Shown here: piece after piece, positions 45,567 to 54,963 of the stretch
Layout: each line of letters opens with the position of its first letter
Numbering within the stretch: position 1 is the stretch's first letter
Notes under the pieces: generated by a model
Databases searched by the model: none
What the model was told of the DNA's origin: nothing
Seen by the model: only the letters and a program-made list of their open reading frames with translations
Assembly (NCBI RefSeq): GCF_014698845.1
Contig: NZ_JACJTV010000001.1
Span: 248,001-312,000 of the forward strand
DNA length: 64,000 bases
Direction of reading: 5' to 3'
From: Coleofasciculus sp. FACHB-1120
GTDB taxonomy: Bacteria; Cyanobacteriota; Cyanobacteriia; Cyanobacteriales; FACHB-T130
Made by a program: the position numbers and the translations under genes

Positions 45567-46625
45567 TCACACTTCTTCATCAACCATTAATTCTGTTTGC
45601 GTCAAGAGCTTCGGTAAATCTAAAATAGCCATCATTTTTTCGCCGTAAGCAACCGTCCCCCGGAGGTATTCATTATTACCAGAACGCGCTGCGGCAGGCA
45701 CTGGCATCATCTCCGACAGGTGCAAATACATCACATCCAATACCTGATCAACTATCACGCCAGCAACCAGATCGTCGATGCAAGCAATCATCGCTTTTGA
45801 TGTATTCTCTAGATTACCCAATGGTAAATTTAATACTCCACGAATATCGATTAATGTCAAAATCTCACCCCGCAAATTCATATTGCCGACAATATAAGCT
45901 GGGCAACAAGGAATTGGAGTAACTTTGCGAATATCAGTAAATTCGCGCACGTTTCCTAAATCTACACCAAAATATTCACCATTTAAATTAATCACTGCCA
46001 TCGGGCGACTCCCAGAAAAATCTTGGCTCTCTGCTTGCCGCATTAAACTGTCTGCCCGTTCCCGAAAAATCGCTTTTTCTTCAGATGTTGTATTGGAGGA
46101 AAATAAACGGTTTTTCTTAGAAAAACTAAGGGAAGTATCAGCTTCCCCTTCTAGATTGAACGGTTTTTTTTCTGTAATTAATGCTTCAATTTGCTCTGAG
46201 GATTGGAGAAGCTTTTCCGGGTTCAGCAACATCACGATATCTGCCTCTACCTTGGCAACACCCCTAACCAAATGGGGTTGATTCGTGACTTCTCGTTTAT
46301 AGGAGAAATCTGTTGCGATCGCATTCGCGGAGATTTTCTGCACGTCGTGAACTTCATTGACAACAATGCCAAATCTCAATCCCTGAGATATCAGAACAAT
46401 GACACTATCCGTGAGGCGGTATTCAGGGAATCCGTACCCAAGGCGAAAATGGAGATCCATAACTGGCAAAATTTCACCCCGGAGATTAAGCACTCCTACC
46501 ATTTCCGGCGGTGCTTCTACGATTGGGGTTAACTCCGGGAGAAAGAAAATCTCCTGTACTGAAAATGCTTCTATTCCATAAAGTGAAGCATTCAAGCTGA
46601 AAACAATATAGTGTTTAGATTCCAT
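45567..46625 (-). CDS. cheW: CheW-like coupling protein with two CheW domains
   Basis: The 352-aa protein has two CheW folds in tandem (residues about 5-150 and 205-345), each with the glycine/strand pattern (VGVLNLRGEILPVMDLHFRL; VGNMNLRGEILTLIDIRGVL). A charged linker (about 155-200, QIEALITEKKPFNLEGEAD) joins them. CheW bridges receptors and CheA. A double CheW is unusual compared with the about 160-aa single form and may replace the two separate CheWs of Wsp systems. It starts 5 bp after the cheR stop, so the genes are co-transcribed. Confidence 0.93.
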   Translation of the reverse strand: MESKHYIVFSLNASLYGIEAFSVQEIFFLPELTPIVEAPPEMVGVLNLRGEILPVMDLHFRLGYGFPEYRLTDSVIVLISQGLRFGIVVNEVHDVQKISANAIATDFSYKREVTNQPHLVRGVAKVEADIVMLLNPEKLLQSSEQIEALITEKKPFNLEGEADTSLSFSKKNRLFSSNTTSEEKAIFRERADSLMRQAESQDFSGSRPMAVINLNGEYFGVDLGNVREFTDIRKVTPIPCCPAYIVGNMNLRGEILTLIDIRGVLNLPLGNLENTSKAMIACIDDLVAGVIVDQVLDVMYLHLSEMMPVPAAARSGNNEYLRGTVAYGEKMMAILDLPKLLTQTELMVDEEV

Positions 46626-46630
46626 AGAGT

Positions 46631-48211
46631 TTATAGCTGAGGCTGTAACATTTTTTGGAGGTGTACGATCAATTCTCTAGCCGTCATTTTTTCTTGCGAC
46701 TCAATTGTCGTTTCTTGGGGTAATTTTTTTAAAATTTCTAAAGCGGCTGTTCGCATTTTTAAAGTTCTCAAGAGATTACCTTCACTCTCATAAAGGCTAC
46801 TGAGTTCTAGATACGCCGAGATAGAAGAAGGCACTAAATAAATGATTTTTCTCAATAAATTTTTAGCTTCTTCAACATCCCCTTTTTCTTCAGCAATATG
46901 GGCGAGTAAATATAAGGGCTTTTCCGAAAGAGAATCGATTTTCAGTGCTAGTTGGCAGTAGTGAACTGCCTTATCATACTCACCTAAATTGGCATATATT
47001 AGAGCCATCAAATAGTAGGAGCCAAAGTTTTTGGGTGCCAGAGCGATCGCTTGTTCTGTTTTTTGAATCGCCGAAGCATAATATTTCTGTTTAAAAAGGG
47101 TTTCTGCTTCACAGAGAAGTGTCTGAAAAGTGGAAATGTCCGCCGGTATCTTGCTAAGCTCTAAATTAGATAAGTATCCAGATTCATTGACTTTTGGATT
47201 AATTTTATCTCCAATTTGTACCGGGAGATAATTTTTAGGGATTAATTGTACAAATTCTCTTTCCTGTTGATTTGGCGTCGAAGAGGATGGGCAGCTTATT
47301 GGTTCTTCAGTATTAGAATAAACTTTTACTGTTTTCTTAGAAAGCTTTGCCCCAATCTTTTCTTCGGGGCGCTGATAGATCGTAGATTCGGGAAACGACT
47401 CAGTGTGAAACAAGCTTAGATCCAGCCCTTGAAGTTCAGCATGAGCCGTCAAAAGATATCCTCCTGGTTGTAGAGTATTGTAAAATTTGTTGACAACAAG
47501 GGAAATAGCCGGTCTGTCAAAATAAACAAAAACATTCCGGCAAAGAATCAAATCAATATTTTGAATATCTAACAATAGATTAGGGAAGGGTGTTTTAATT
47601 AAATTGACGATTTTGAAATTAACCATATTTTGAATATCTGCGTTAATTTTCCATTCCGTCCGATGTTGCTCAAAGTAACAATTTTGTAATTGCAGGTCTA
47701 ACAATCGAAATGACCAAGAGCTATAAATTCCTTGTCTTGCTTTATTAATGGACTCTTGATTAATATCTGTTCCTAAAATATAGAGATTCCAGTTTTCCCA
47801 GTCTGGGATGAGTTGGGTGAGAAGAATCGCCAGGGAATAAGGTTCTTCACCAGTTGAACATCCCGCGCTCCAAATTCGCAGAGTTTTTGTTTGCCTTTTA
47901 GCAGCGATTAAGCGCGGTAAAATTTGATGTTTTAATAAAGAGAATTGACCTTTGTCTCGAAAAAAATAACTTTCGCCAATTGTCAACAAAATCGCGAGTT
48001 CTTGCCATTCACACTGACTTTGATAACTATCAGTTTCTAATAATTGATAATAGACTTCAGGAAGATAGATAGAAACGGCATTCATCCGCCAGCAAATTTT
48101 CTCACATAAAGCTTCTCGATCTTGCGGGCGAATCTGTAAGCCTGTATGAGTCCCGATGAGTTGTAAAAAACGCTGTACGAGAGCCTCATTAAATTGTCTT
48201 TGAAATGACAC
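46631..48211 (-). CDS. cheR: CheR methyltransferase with C-terminal TPRs
   Basis: The 526-aa protein has a CheR N-terminal helical domain, then a SAM-dependent catalytic domain (about 60-275) with WSAGCSTGEEPYSLAILL and ILGTDINQESINKARQGIYS, then DLILCRNVFVYFD. A linker and three or more tetratricopeptide repeats follow (about 370-510; NFGSYYLMALIYANLGEYDK, KPLYLLAHIAEEKGDVEEAK). CheR methylates receptor glutamates. The TPR form is like WspC/FrzF and typical of alternative-function arrays. It is downstream of the LOV kinase by 140 bp and overlaps nothing. Confidence 0.94.
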   Translation of the reverse strand: MSFQRQFNEALVQRFLQLIGTHTGLQIRPQDREALCEKICWRMNAVSIYLPEVYYQLLETDSYQSQCEWQELAILLTIGESYFFRDKGQFSLLKHQILPRLIAAKRQTKTLRIWSAGCSTGEEPYSLAILLTQLIPDWENWNLYILGTDINQESINKARQGIYSSWSFRLLDLQLQNCYFEQHRTEWKINADIQNMVNFKIVNLIKTPFPNLLLDIQNIDLILCRNVFVYFDRPAISLVVNKFYNTLQPGGYLLTAHAELQGLDLSLFHTESFPESTIYQRPEEKIGAKLSKKTVKVYSNTEEPISCPSSSTPNQQEREFVQLIPKNYLPVQIGDKINPKVNESGYLSNLELSKIPADISTFQTLLCEAETLFKQKYYASAIQKTEQAIALAPKNFGSYYLMALIYANLGEYDKAVHYCQLALKIDSLSEKPLYLLAHIAEEKGDVEEAKNLLRKIIYLVPSSISAYLELSSLYESEGNLLRTLKMRTAALEILKKLPQETTIESQEKMTARELIVHLQKMLQPQL

Positions 48212-48350
48212 AGAATCTCCTTCTGATTAAAATTGCCCGGTAGGGCGAAAAAATCGCTTTACGGGCATACTCTACAGGCATCCAGGGAGGGAAGCAACGA
48301 TGCGGCATCGGCATTCATCGGGAAGGGCAACGCTTTGCCGGGTTGAATTG

Positions 48351-51300
48351 TTAAAGGGAGGGAATCCAGGGAATTTCAATCGAAAACTCTGCCCCCTGAC
48401 CTGGTTCTGACAGGCACTTGAGCATCCCGCCATGTTTCTCTACCACAATTTGGTAGCTAATAGATAGCCCCAAACCAGTTCCCTTGCCGACTGGCTTGGT
48501 GGTGAAGAAGGGGTCAAACAAACGCTTGATCACGTCCTCTGACATTCCTGGGCCATTGTCTCGAATCCGAATCACAACGATTTGGTTCTGAGTCATGGGG
48601 GGTCGGTCATTGGTGATTGGCGTTAGCGGCGTGTTAGGGCTTCGAGTCTCTTCCCCATTACCTGTTACCTGTTGACGATTTCGGATTTCGGTAGAAATGG
48701 TAATTTTCTTTGGTTCTGGTTGGCTGTCGAGGGCATCAATGGCATTACTGAGAATGTTCATGAACACTTGATTCAGCTGACCGGCGTAGCAATCGACTAA
48801 GGGAAGATCGCCGTACTCCTTCAAGACTTGAATCCCGCCGTAAGCGCCATTAGGTTTCAAACGGCTATGGAGAATGAGCAAACTATTGTCGATTCCCTCA
48901 TGGATATCCACCGGCTTCATTTCAGCTTCATCCAGGCGAGAGAAGTTTCGCAGTGACAAGACAATCTGACGGATGCGGTCAGCGCCCATTTGCATGGACG
49001 ATAGCATTTTGGGCAAGTCATCGATGATGAAGTCTAAATCAATCTCTTCCTCCTGGGTTTGAATTGCGGAAACAGGATTGGTGTAGTGCTGTTGATAGAG
49101 GTGTACGAGATCGAGTAGGTCTTGGATGTAGTCGCTGGTGTGGCTGAGGTTGCCGGTGATGAAATTGACTGGGTTGTTGATTTCGTGGGCGATACCGGCG
49201 ACCATTTGACCCAAGCTGGACATTTTTTCGGTCTGAATCAGCTGAGATTGGGCTTGTTTGAGATTGTGCAATGCTTGCTCTAGTTGTTGGGTCTGGGTTT
49301 GAGCAGCACGGGCGGCGGCACGACTTTGGGCGTAGAGTTCGGCTTGGTCAATGGCGATCGCTAGCTGATCCACGACGCCTTGCAGTAGCTCGATTTCGCT
49401 GTCAAGCCAAGGACGAGATCCACTGCTATGACTACAGACAATCGCGCCTAGATGACCGGCGTGGGTTTTCAAAGGTAGCAGCAGCACCGAACGAACACCC
49501 AAATTGCTCAGTAGAGGCACGAGACTTTGCATTCCATCCTCGGCACTGAGGCGGCGATCGCTTGTCAGATCGTCAACCCGCAAAGTCTGAAGTTGGCGGA
49601 TTTTCTCGCTGAGGGGATCGAGTTCTTCTGGGGGACACTCGGAGAGCAAACTGGGTCTACTGGCGTCTGTTGTCGCTTCGTGAGTGACGGTCAGACTCGC
49701 CTGATTGGACTGCGCCCAGCACCACAAATACTGGCATCGGTCAACTTGCAACAAACAGCGAATCTCATTCACAGCGGTTCCCAGGATGGTATCCAGGTCG
49801 AGGGAATCGCGAATCTGGCTTGCCAAGCGGAACAGCAAGGCTTCTCGACGTGCCGAGAGGGCTTCTTTCGCCCAAGACCGATCGATGGCGATCGCGATCG
49901 CGTTGACGACCCACCCCAACGCTTGATGAACAGCTTCGCTAAAGCGTTGGCTGTTGCATATAGCCATGACGCCCACCAGTCGGTCTTCGACAATCAGGGG
50001 ATAGGTTGCCAAATAGCTTTCGGGGATTCGCAAACAGCTTTCAGCGACAAAATCATTGTACAGACGGGCTTCCAATCCGCCCCCAGACCGATAATTACTA
50101 TCCTGAGTCAGATAGGGTTGACGAGTTTGAGCGACGAAGCCGATTAGGGAACCGTCGAGAACCTGGTGACGCTGAGCCAACAAATCTTCCCAATAGAATT
50201 CGCGCTGAGAATCAACCCTTGTGGTTGCTTGCAATTCCAAGCGGTTAAGTTTTTGATTAAATGTCCAGATACACGCAAAAGTTGCATCGAGATGCTCCAC
50301 CATTGCTTCCGTACAGCGATTGAGGCTTTCCGATAAAGAGCCAGCCGCGCCCAAGGCAGTACCGACTTCTGCTTCCAGGGTGGAGAGGCGCGATCGCTCC
50401 ATCAGCGCTGCCTCTGACTGTTTACGACCTGTAACATCCCGGAAATAAACCGATAGACCATCTTGATAAGGATAGCCTCGCACTTCAAACCAGCTCTCTA
50501 GAGGCTCATAAAACACCTCAAAGTGAACGGTTACTTGATTGGCAACTGCCCGGTGATACTCATGATAAAAATTAGAACTGGCTGTTTCTGGAAACTCATC
50601 CCAAATACACCGATCAATTAACTCATCTTTGCTTCTAAACAAAAGCTGCTCTGCCCGTGAGTTCAGATAAGTAAATCGCCATTCCGTATCTAAAGTAAAG
50701 AAAGCATCGGTAATACTTTCCAAAATGTTCCGAGTGCGGTTCTCGCTGTTGACAGCTGCCTCCCGCGCCGCCTGTTCTCGCGCCAAAAGTTGAATGCGCT
50801 CCTCCTCCTGCCGCTTGTGATCGTCGATATCCGTGTTCGTCCCAAACCAACTAACGATCTTGCCTTCGTTATCATGCACGGGAACCGCCCGCCCCAGGTG
50901 CCAGCGATAGCTTCCCTCAGTTACATTCAACAGGCGAAATTCAACTTCGTAAGGCTCTCCCGTAGAGAGAGAATGGCTCCATCGGGCGATACAATCTGGC
51001 ACATCCTCCGGATGCAGCACATCTTGCCATCCCCAGCCCACCATTTCCTCAAACGTGCGTCTGAAATATTCCAGAACGCGCTGGTTCACATAATCGAGTG
51101 CCCCATCTGGCTGTGCCGTCCATACCTGCTGCGGAATCACTTCAGCTAAGGCGCGAAAGCGCTGTTGGCTTTGTCTTTGTAATTCTTCTGCCCATTTTCG
51201 CTCAGTGATATCTTGACGGATGGCGACATATTCAACAGGTTGTTGGTCGGAATTTAAGACGGGCACAATTGTCGTATCCACCCAGTAACAAGTTCCGTCT

Positions 51301-53486
51301 TTGGCTCGATTTCTGATTTCGCCATGCCAGACGCTGCCACTGCTGATGGTTGCCCACATCTGCTGAAAAAATTCCTTGGGGTGATGTCCAGAATTAATGA
51401 TGCGGTGATTTTGTCCGAGCAGTTCCTCTCTGGAATATTGAGAAATTTCGCAGAATTTATCGTTTACATAATTAATCTTTCCGGTGCGGTCTGTAACTAC
51501 CACAATCGAAGATTGATCGAGGGCAAACTTAATGTCTGCCACTTCTTTGAGGGACTCAGAGAGTGCCGACTCGGCTCGCAGGCGCTGTTGTTGGGTATGA
51601 GCATCTTTGATGGTAATCGTCAGATATCCAGCCATATCAACCAAAGTGGCGATCTCGTGTTCGTTCCATTTATATGGTTGCGGCGAGTCAAAGCACAGCA
51701 AGCCGATTAACTGGTCGGAATGCTGCAAGGGGATGTCCAGCATAGACTGAGTTTGGCCTGTCAGCAAGGCATCCGCTAAAGGTGTTAGCCTGAAGTCTTG
51801 GGTAACATCGTTACAGATGAAGGATTCGCCCATCTGCAAGGCATTAAGATATTCCGATGCAACCGTCAGATCGATGGCTAATCCTGAGAGTTTCGGCATT
51901 CCCGGCGGTTCGATGGAGGAAATCACCATCAAGATGCCTTGGGGATTAATCGTTGAATAAGCTACTCGCAGATGAGGAAAATATTCGCTAATTTGTTTGA
52001 GCGTGCGTTCAATTATTTGCTCTATTGACAAACCCGATCGGGTTTTAGTCGAGATGCTATTGAGCAATTGGAGACGAGTTTTGCTGTTCAGGAGTGCTGT
52101 CTCGGCTCGTTTAGCGAGCGTGATGTCTGTCTGAATGCCAACTAAGTAAAGTAAATCGCCCTTGTCTGAGAACACGGGCGAAATTTTTAATTGGTTCCAA
52201 AAAGGTTGACCATCTTTGCGATAGTTTAGCAGCGTGACTTTAACTTCTTTCGCTTGAGCGATCGCATTCCGAATTTTTGCGATCGCTTCTGGATCGGTAT
52301 CAGCACCTTGCAAAAACCGGCAGTTGTGACCAATCACTTCATCTGGTTGATACCCAGTGATTCGGGTGAAAGCTGGGTTTGCGTAGACAATTGGGCAATC
52401 TGGTTGGTGGGGATCGACGATGACAACGCCATCTGAAACTGTTTTCACAGCTTGTGCCAGTTTCAGATTTTCTGCTGCGACTCGATGCAAGGCGTCTTTC
52501 GGTTGCTGACGTTTGGTGATATCCATTACTGTGCCAATCGTGCGAACCGCTGTTGCCGTTTCGCTGTAAAGAACTTTGCCTTTTCCCGCTATCCAGCGGA
52601 CGCCGCCATCAGGGCAGACAATGCGGAATTCAATCTCGTGGTCTGTTTTATTCTCAATAGAGGCAGCGATCGCTCCAGCGACAAGTTCCCGATCTTCAGG
52701 ATGAACGCAATTCAGGAATGCTTCCTGAGTTCCATCAAAGGTGCCTGGAACTAGACCCAATAGTCTCTCTAAATTATCAGAGCCTGTCGTATCAATGACT
52801 TGACCTGTTACCAGATTAAAGTCCACAAGGCTCGTATAAGAAGCTGCTAGCCCTAACTGAAATCGGGCTTCTTTCTCGCAAAGCGCTGCTTCAGTTTGCT
52901 GTTGATTGATAATAATTTGTTCAAGATTAGTTAAATTTTTTCGCAGTTGTAGTTGAGCGATCGCTTGCCTTCCTAATGTCGCCAGCGCTTCCTGCTGTTC
53001 CCGACTTAAATCTTGCGGCACATCATCAAGCGCAGATAGCACGCCTACCATTACGCCCTCAGGCGTGATTAAGGGCACACCCGCATAAAATCGGATTTTT
53101 GGGTCGGATTTCACTAAGGTATGGCTAGCAAACCTTTTATCAGACAGCGTATCTCGAACGAGCATCAACTCGCATTCGCAGATTTCTGGTTGCAGGATTG
53201 CATAAGTGCAGAAAGCAACATAGGCGTCAGTGTCTGGCGTGGAAATGCCCAATTTTGACTGGAGCCAATGTTGTTTGCCATCCATGAAGCTGAGCAGCGC
53301 CATCTTCGTCTGGCAAATATAGGCTGCCAAACGTGTCAGTTCGTCAAACGCAGCGACAGCTCTTTGAAGATACGCTAGCTCCGGAGGAGCCGCAACGCTG
53401 ATGCAATTGGGAATAGAGTCTAGTAGGGGACACCATCGCAGAGTATCGAGCGGGATAGCTCCGTTTCCAGGTATTTGTGCGTTCAT
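48351..53486 (-). CDS. Giant LOV/PAS/GAF sensor histidine kinase
   Basis: About 1711 aa (numbering below counts from GTG 53516). Order: GAF (about 45-195), PAS (215-340), LOV-type PAS (355-468) with the flavin-binding GHNCRFLQG (photoactive Cys399; codon 52320-52322), GAF (480-640), PAS (655-775), PAS (785-905), PAS (930-1035), GAF (1045-1215), GAF (1225-1395). A coiled coil leads to HisKA with [14 protein letters not shown] (His1444) and an HATPase ([16 protein letters not shown]). In the ATPase, residues about 1614-1645 ([18 protein letters not shown]) are an extra low-complexity insert. The start is ATG 53486; GTG 53516 is less likely. It heads the che gene set. The LOV domain suggests blue-light sensing, and neither terminal GAF has a bilin-cysteine pattern. 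Confidence 0.93.
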   Translation of the reverse strand: MNAQIPGNGAIPLDTLRWCPLLDSIPNCISVAAPPELAYLQRAVAAFDELTRLAAYICQTKMALLSFMDGKQHWLQSKLGISTPDTDAYVAFCTYAILQPEICECELMLVRDTLSDKRFASHTLVKSDPKIRFYAGVPLITPEGVMVGVLSALDDVPQDLSREQQEALATLGRQAIAQLQLRKNLTNLEQIIINQQQTEAALCEKEARFQLGLAASYTSLVDFNLVTGQVIDTTGSDNLERLLGLVPGTFDGTQEAFLNCVHPEDRELVAGAIAASIENKTDHEIEFRIVCPDGGVRWIAGKGKVLYSETATAVRTIGTVMDITKRQQPKDALHRVAAENLKLAQAVKTVSDGVVIVDPHQPDCPIVYANPAFTRITGYQPDEVIGHNCRFLQGADTDPEAIAKIRNAIAQAKEVKVTLLNYRKDGQPFWNQLKISPVFSDKGDLLYLVGIQTDITLAKRAETALLNSKTRLQLLNSISTKTRSGLSIEQIIERTLKQISEYFPHLRVAYSTINPQGILMVISSIEPPGMPKLSGLAIDLTVASEYLNALQMGESFICNDVTQDFRLTPLADALLTGQTQSMLDIPLQHSDQLIGLLCFDSPQPYKWNEHEIATLVDMAGYLTITIKDAHTQQQRLRAESALSESLKEVADIKFALDQSSIVVVTDRTGKINYVNDKFCEISQYSREELLGQNHRIINSGHHPKEFFQQMWATISSGSVWHGEIRNRAKDGTCYWVDTTIVPVLNSDQQPVEYVAIRQDITERKWAEELQRQSQQRFRALAEVIPQQVWTAQPDGALDYVNQRVLEYFRRTFEEMVGWGWQDVLHPEDVPDCIARWSHSLSTGEPYEVEFRLLNVTEGSYRWHLGRAVPVHDNEGKIVSWFGTNTDIDDHKRQEEERIQLLAREQAAREAAVNSENRTRNILESITDAFFTLDTEWRFTYLNSRAEQLLFRSKDELIDRCIWDEFPETASSNFYHEYHRAVANQVTVHFEVFYEPLESWFEVRGYPYQDGLSVYFRDVTGRKQSEAALMERSRLSTLEAEVGTALGAAGSLSESLNRCTEAMVEHLDATFACIWTFNQKLNRLELQATTRVDSQREFYWEDLLAQRHQVLDGSLIGFVAQTRQPYLTQDSNYRSGGGLEARLYNDFVAESCLRIPESYLATYPLIVEDRLVGVMAICNSQRFSEAVHQALGWVVNAIAIAIDRSWAKEALSARREALLFRLASQIRDSLDLDTILGTAVNEIRCLLQVDRCQYLWCWAQSNQASLTVTHEATTDASRPSLLSECPPEELDPLSEKIRQLQTLRVDDLTSDRRLSAEDGMQSLVPLLSNLGVRSVLLLPLKTHAGHLGAIVCSHSSGSRPWLDSEIELLQGVVDQLAIAIDQAELYAQSRAAARAAQTQTQQLEQALHNLKQAQSQLIQTEKMSSLGQMVAGIAHEINNPVNFITGNLSHTSDYIQDLLDLVHLYQQHYTNPVSAIQTQEEEIDLDFIIDDLPKMLSSMQMGADRIRQIVLSLRNFSRLDEAEMKPVDIHEGIDNSLLILHSRLKPNGAYGGIQVLKEYGDLPLVDCYAGQLNQVFMNILSNAIDALDSQPEPKKITISTEIRNRQQVTGNGEETRSPNTPLTPITNDRPPMTQNQIVVIRIRDNGPGMSEDVIKRLFDPFFTTKPVGKGTGLGLSISYQIVVEKHGGMLKCLSEPGQGAEFSIEIPWIPSL

Positions 53487-54340
53487 TTTAAGCGCCCTTT
53501 TCTGCGAATGCTGCACTTTTTTAAGCTAGCTGTATAAATGTTTACTCTTATTAAAACCGGATGATGAAGACACTCTTTGAGACTTACCTCTTCTTTGCCT
53601 CTATGAGAGGATTTTGTGAAGGCTATATGATGTAAATTTTCCCTTACTTAGTTACTGAACTTAATCTTTTATACTGCATCGCTCAAGTTAGGTTGGTTGA
53701 TGCAAGTCACAAACTAAAAGAAACAACAGAGCGAAGCCCCCAGACGTCTTTAGGGAAGGAGAGCTTTTTAGGATCTGCAAGCAGAAGTGCGATCGCACTT
53801 CTGCTTGCAGTCTGCTAAGTTGCCGTTTTAGCGCAACTTGGCAGAACCTGCTGTATTTAGGATTCCCGTTAAGGAGATATTTCTATCACATACTGATTAT
53901 TTTTTGATTGAACAAACACCCCACCTGCTTCTTCCAGATAATTTTATATTCAGAAAACAGATGTAACTTCAGTTCTGTGTTTTGTTACAATTATTTAACT
54001 GGATTCCCGTAGTTCTTCTATTTACTGAGTAATAATTATCAAGCTATAGTGCGTATAGTAGACGCTTCATTTTAATAAAATTCAATTTTTGTGAAGTGTT
54101 TTGGTATAGAAAAATATTAAACAAACATTTATGAATAACTAGCGTTGAAACACTCAACATAAAGTAGAAAAGCTTTAAATTAAAAATAGCTAGGCGGGAT
54201 AGATGTATCCTACAAAGGAAAGCGATGCTCTCTTACCTACTGGGGCTGACGTTAAAATAATTTGGATTCGGCATTTTAATAGCCTTTGAACCAAATTCAA
54301 CGATTGTAGATTTTCGTAGACTAAAAATTGGGTAAAGAAG
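53487..54340. other. Regulatory intergenic region of the che locus
   Basis: About 850 bases separate the divergent LOV kinase and CheY-like genes. It holds the 36-bp palindrome (53775-53810), a second AAGTTGC/GCAACTT hairpin (53817-53839) and long AT-rich tracts from 53870 to 54190. No supported gene is present. Confidence 0.5.
53775..53810. repeat. 36-bp perfect palindrome centred on HIP1
   Basis: CTGCAAGCAGAAGTGCGA joined to its exact reverse complement TCGCACTTCTGCTTGCAG, with the centre forming GCGATCGC. There is no loop, so it is a dyad of 18 bp per arm. Confidence 0.9.
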
Positions 54341-54742
54341 ATGTCTTCAACTTTGAGTGATATACCGACCATCCTAGCGGTGGATGATAGTAGCGTTATG
54401 CAGACGCTGATCAAACGTGCCCTAGAGAGAGACTACAGAGTTTTGGTGGTAGATAATGCAGTAGATGCTTTATCGGTGATTTACCACCAACCGATTTCAA
54501 TTTTATTACTGGATGTCTCCATGCCAGGAGTGGATGGCTTAGAACTCTGCCGCACGGTTCGGAGTTTGCCGCAATTTCGAGATTTACCCATCATCATGCT
54601 GACAGCGCGAGACGGAGTTTTTGATAAAGTACAAGGGCGACTGGCAGGTGCAACTGAATATTTGACAAAACCCTTTGAGGCTGAGCAACTACGCCAGATT
54701 GTTGGCAATTTTATTACTTCAAATTGTTCAACTGAAATTTAA
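54341..54742 (+). CDS. CheY-like response regulator
   Basis: The 133-aa receiver (AVDDSSVMQTLIKRALERDY; Asp in ILLLDVSMPGVDG; Thr in IIMLTARDGVFDK; Lys in EYLTKPFEAEQL) ends 12 residues after the fold, with no output domain. The GRLAGATEYLTKPF signature resembles the PilH/TaxP-type regulators that pair with CheA kinases controlling pili or motility. It is divergent from the LOV kinase at the end of the che locus and is the best candidate for the diffusible output of CheA there. AAAGAAG precedes ATG 54341. Confidence 0.92.
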   Translation: MSSTLSDIPTILAVDDSSVMQTLIKRALERDYRVLVVDNAVDALSVIYHQPISILLLDVSMPGVDGLELCRTVRSLPQFRDLPIIMLTARDGVFDKVQGRLAGATEYLTKPFEAEQLRQIVGNFITSNCSTEI

Positions 54743-54824
54743 TTTCCACTCCCTCAAACTAGAACTGTTAGCGTAGCGAATACTTGTTGGTTAAAATCAG
54801 TTGCCAACAGGATGCCATTGGTTC

Positions 54825-54858
54825 AAATCCCCGACATCTCTCTCGAAGTCGGGGATTT
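54825..54858. repeat. Inverted repeat, possible bidirectional terminator
   Basis: AAATCCCCGAC (54825-54835) pairs with GTCGGGGATTT (54848-54858) over 11 bp around a 12-base loop. It lies between the convergent cheY-like and cyclase genes. Confidence 0.65.
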
Positions 54859-54963
54859 CGCCTTCACGAATCATTTAAGACTGGTACAGTTATCCTATTT
54901 CTGGGTTATTTTGCTGATAGCTAATCGCCAAAATAGAGGTTTGCAATTAACCATTAGCCATTC

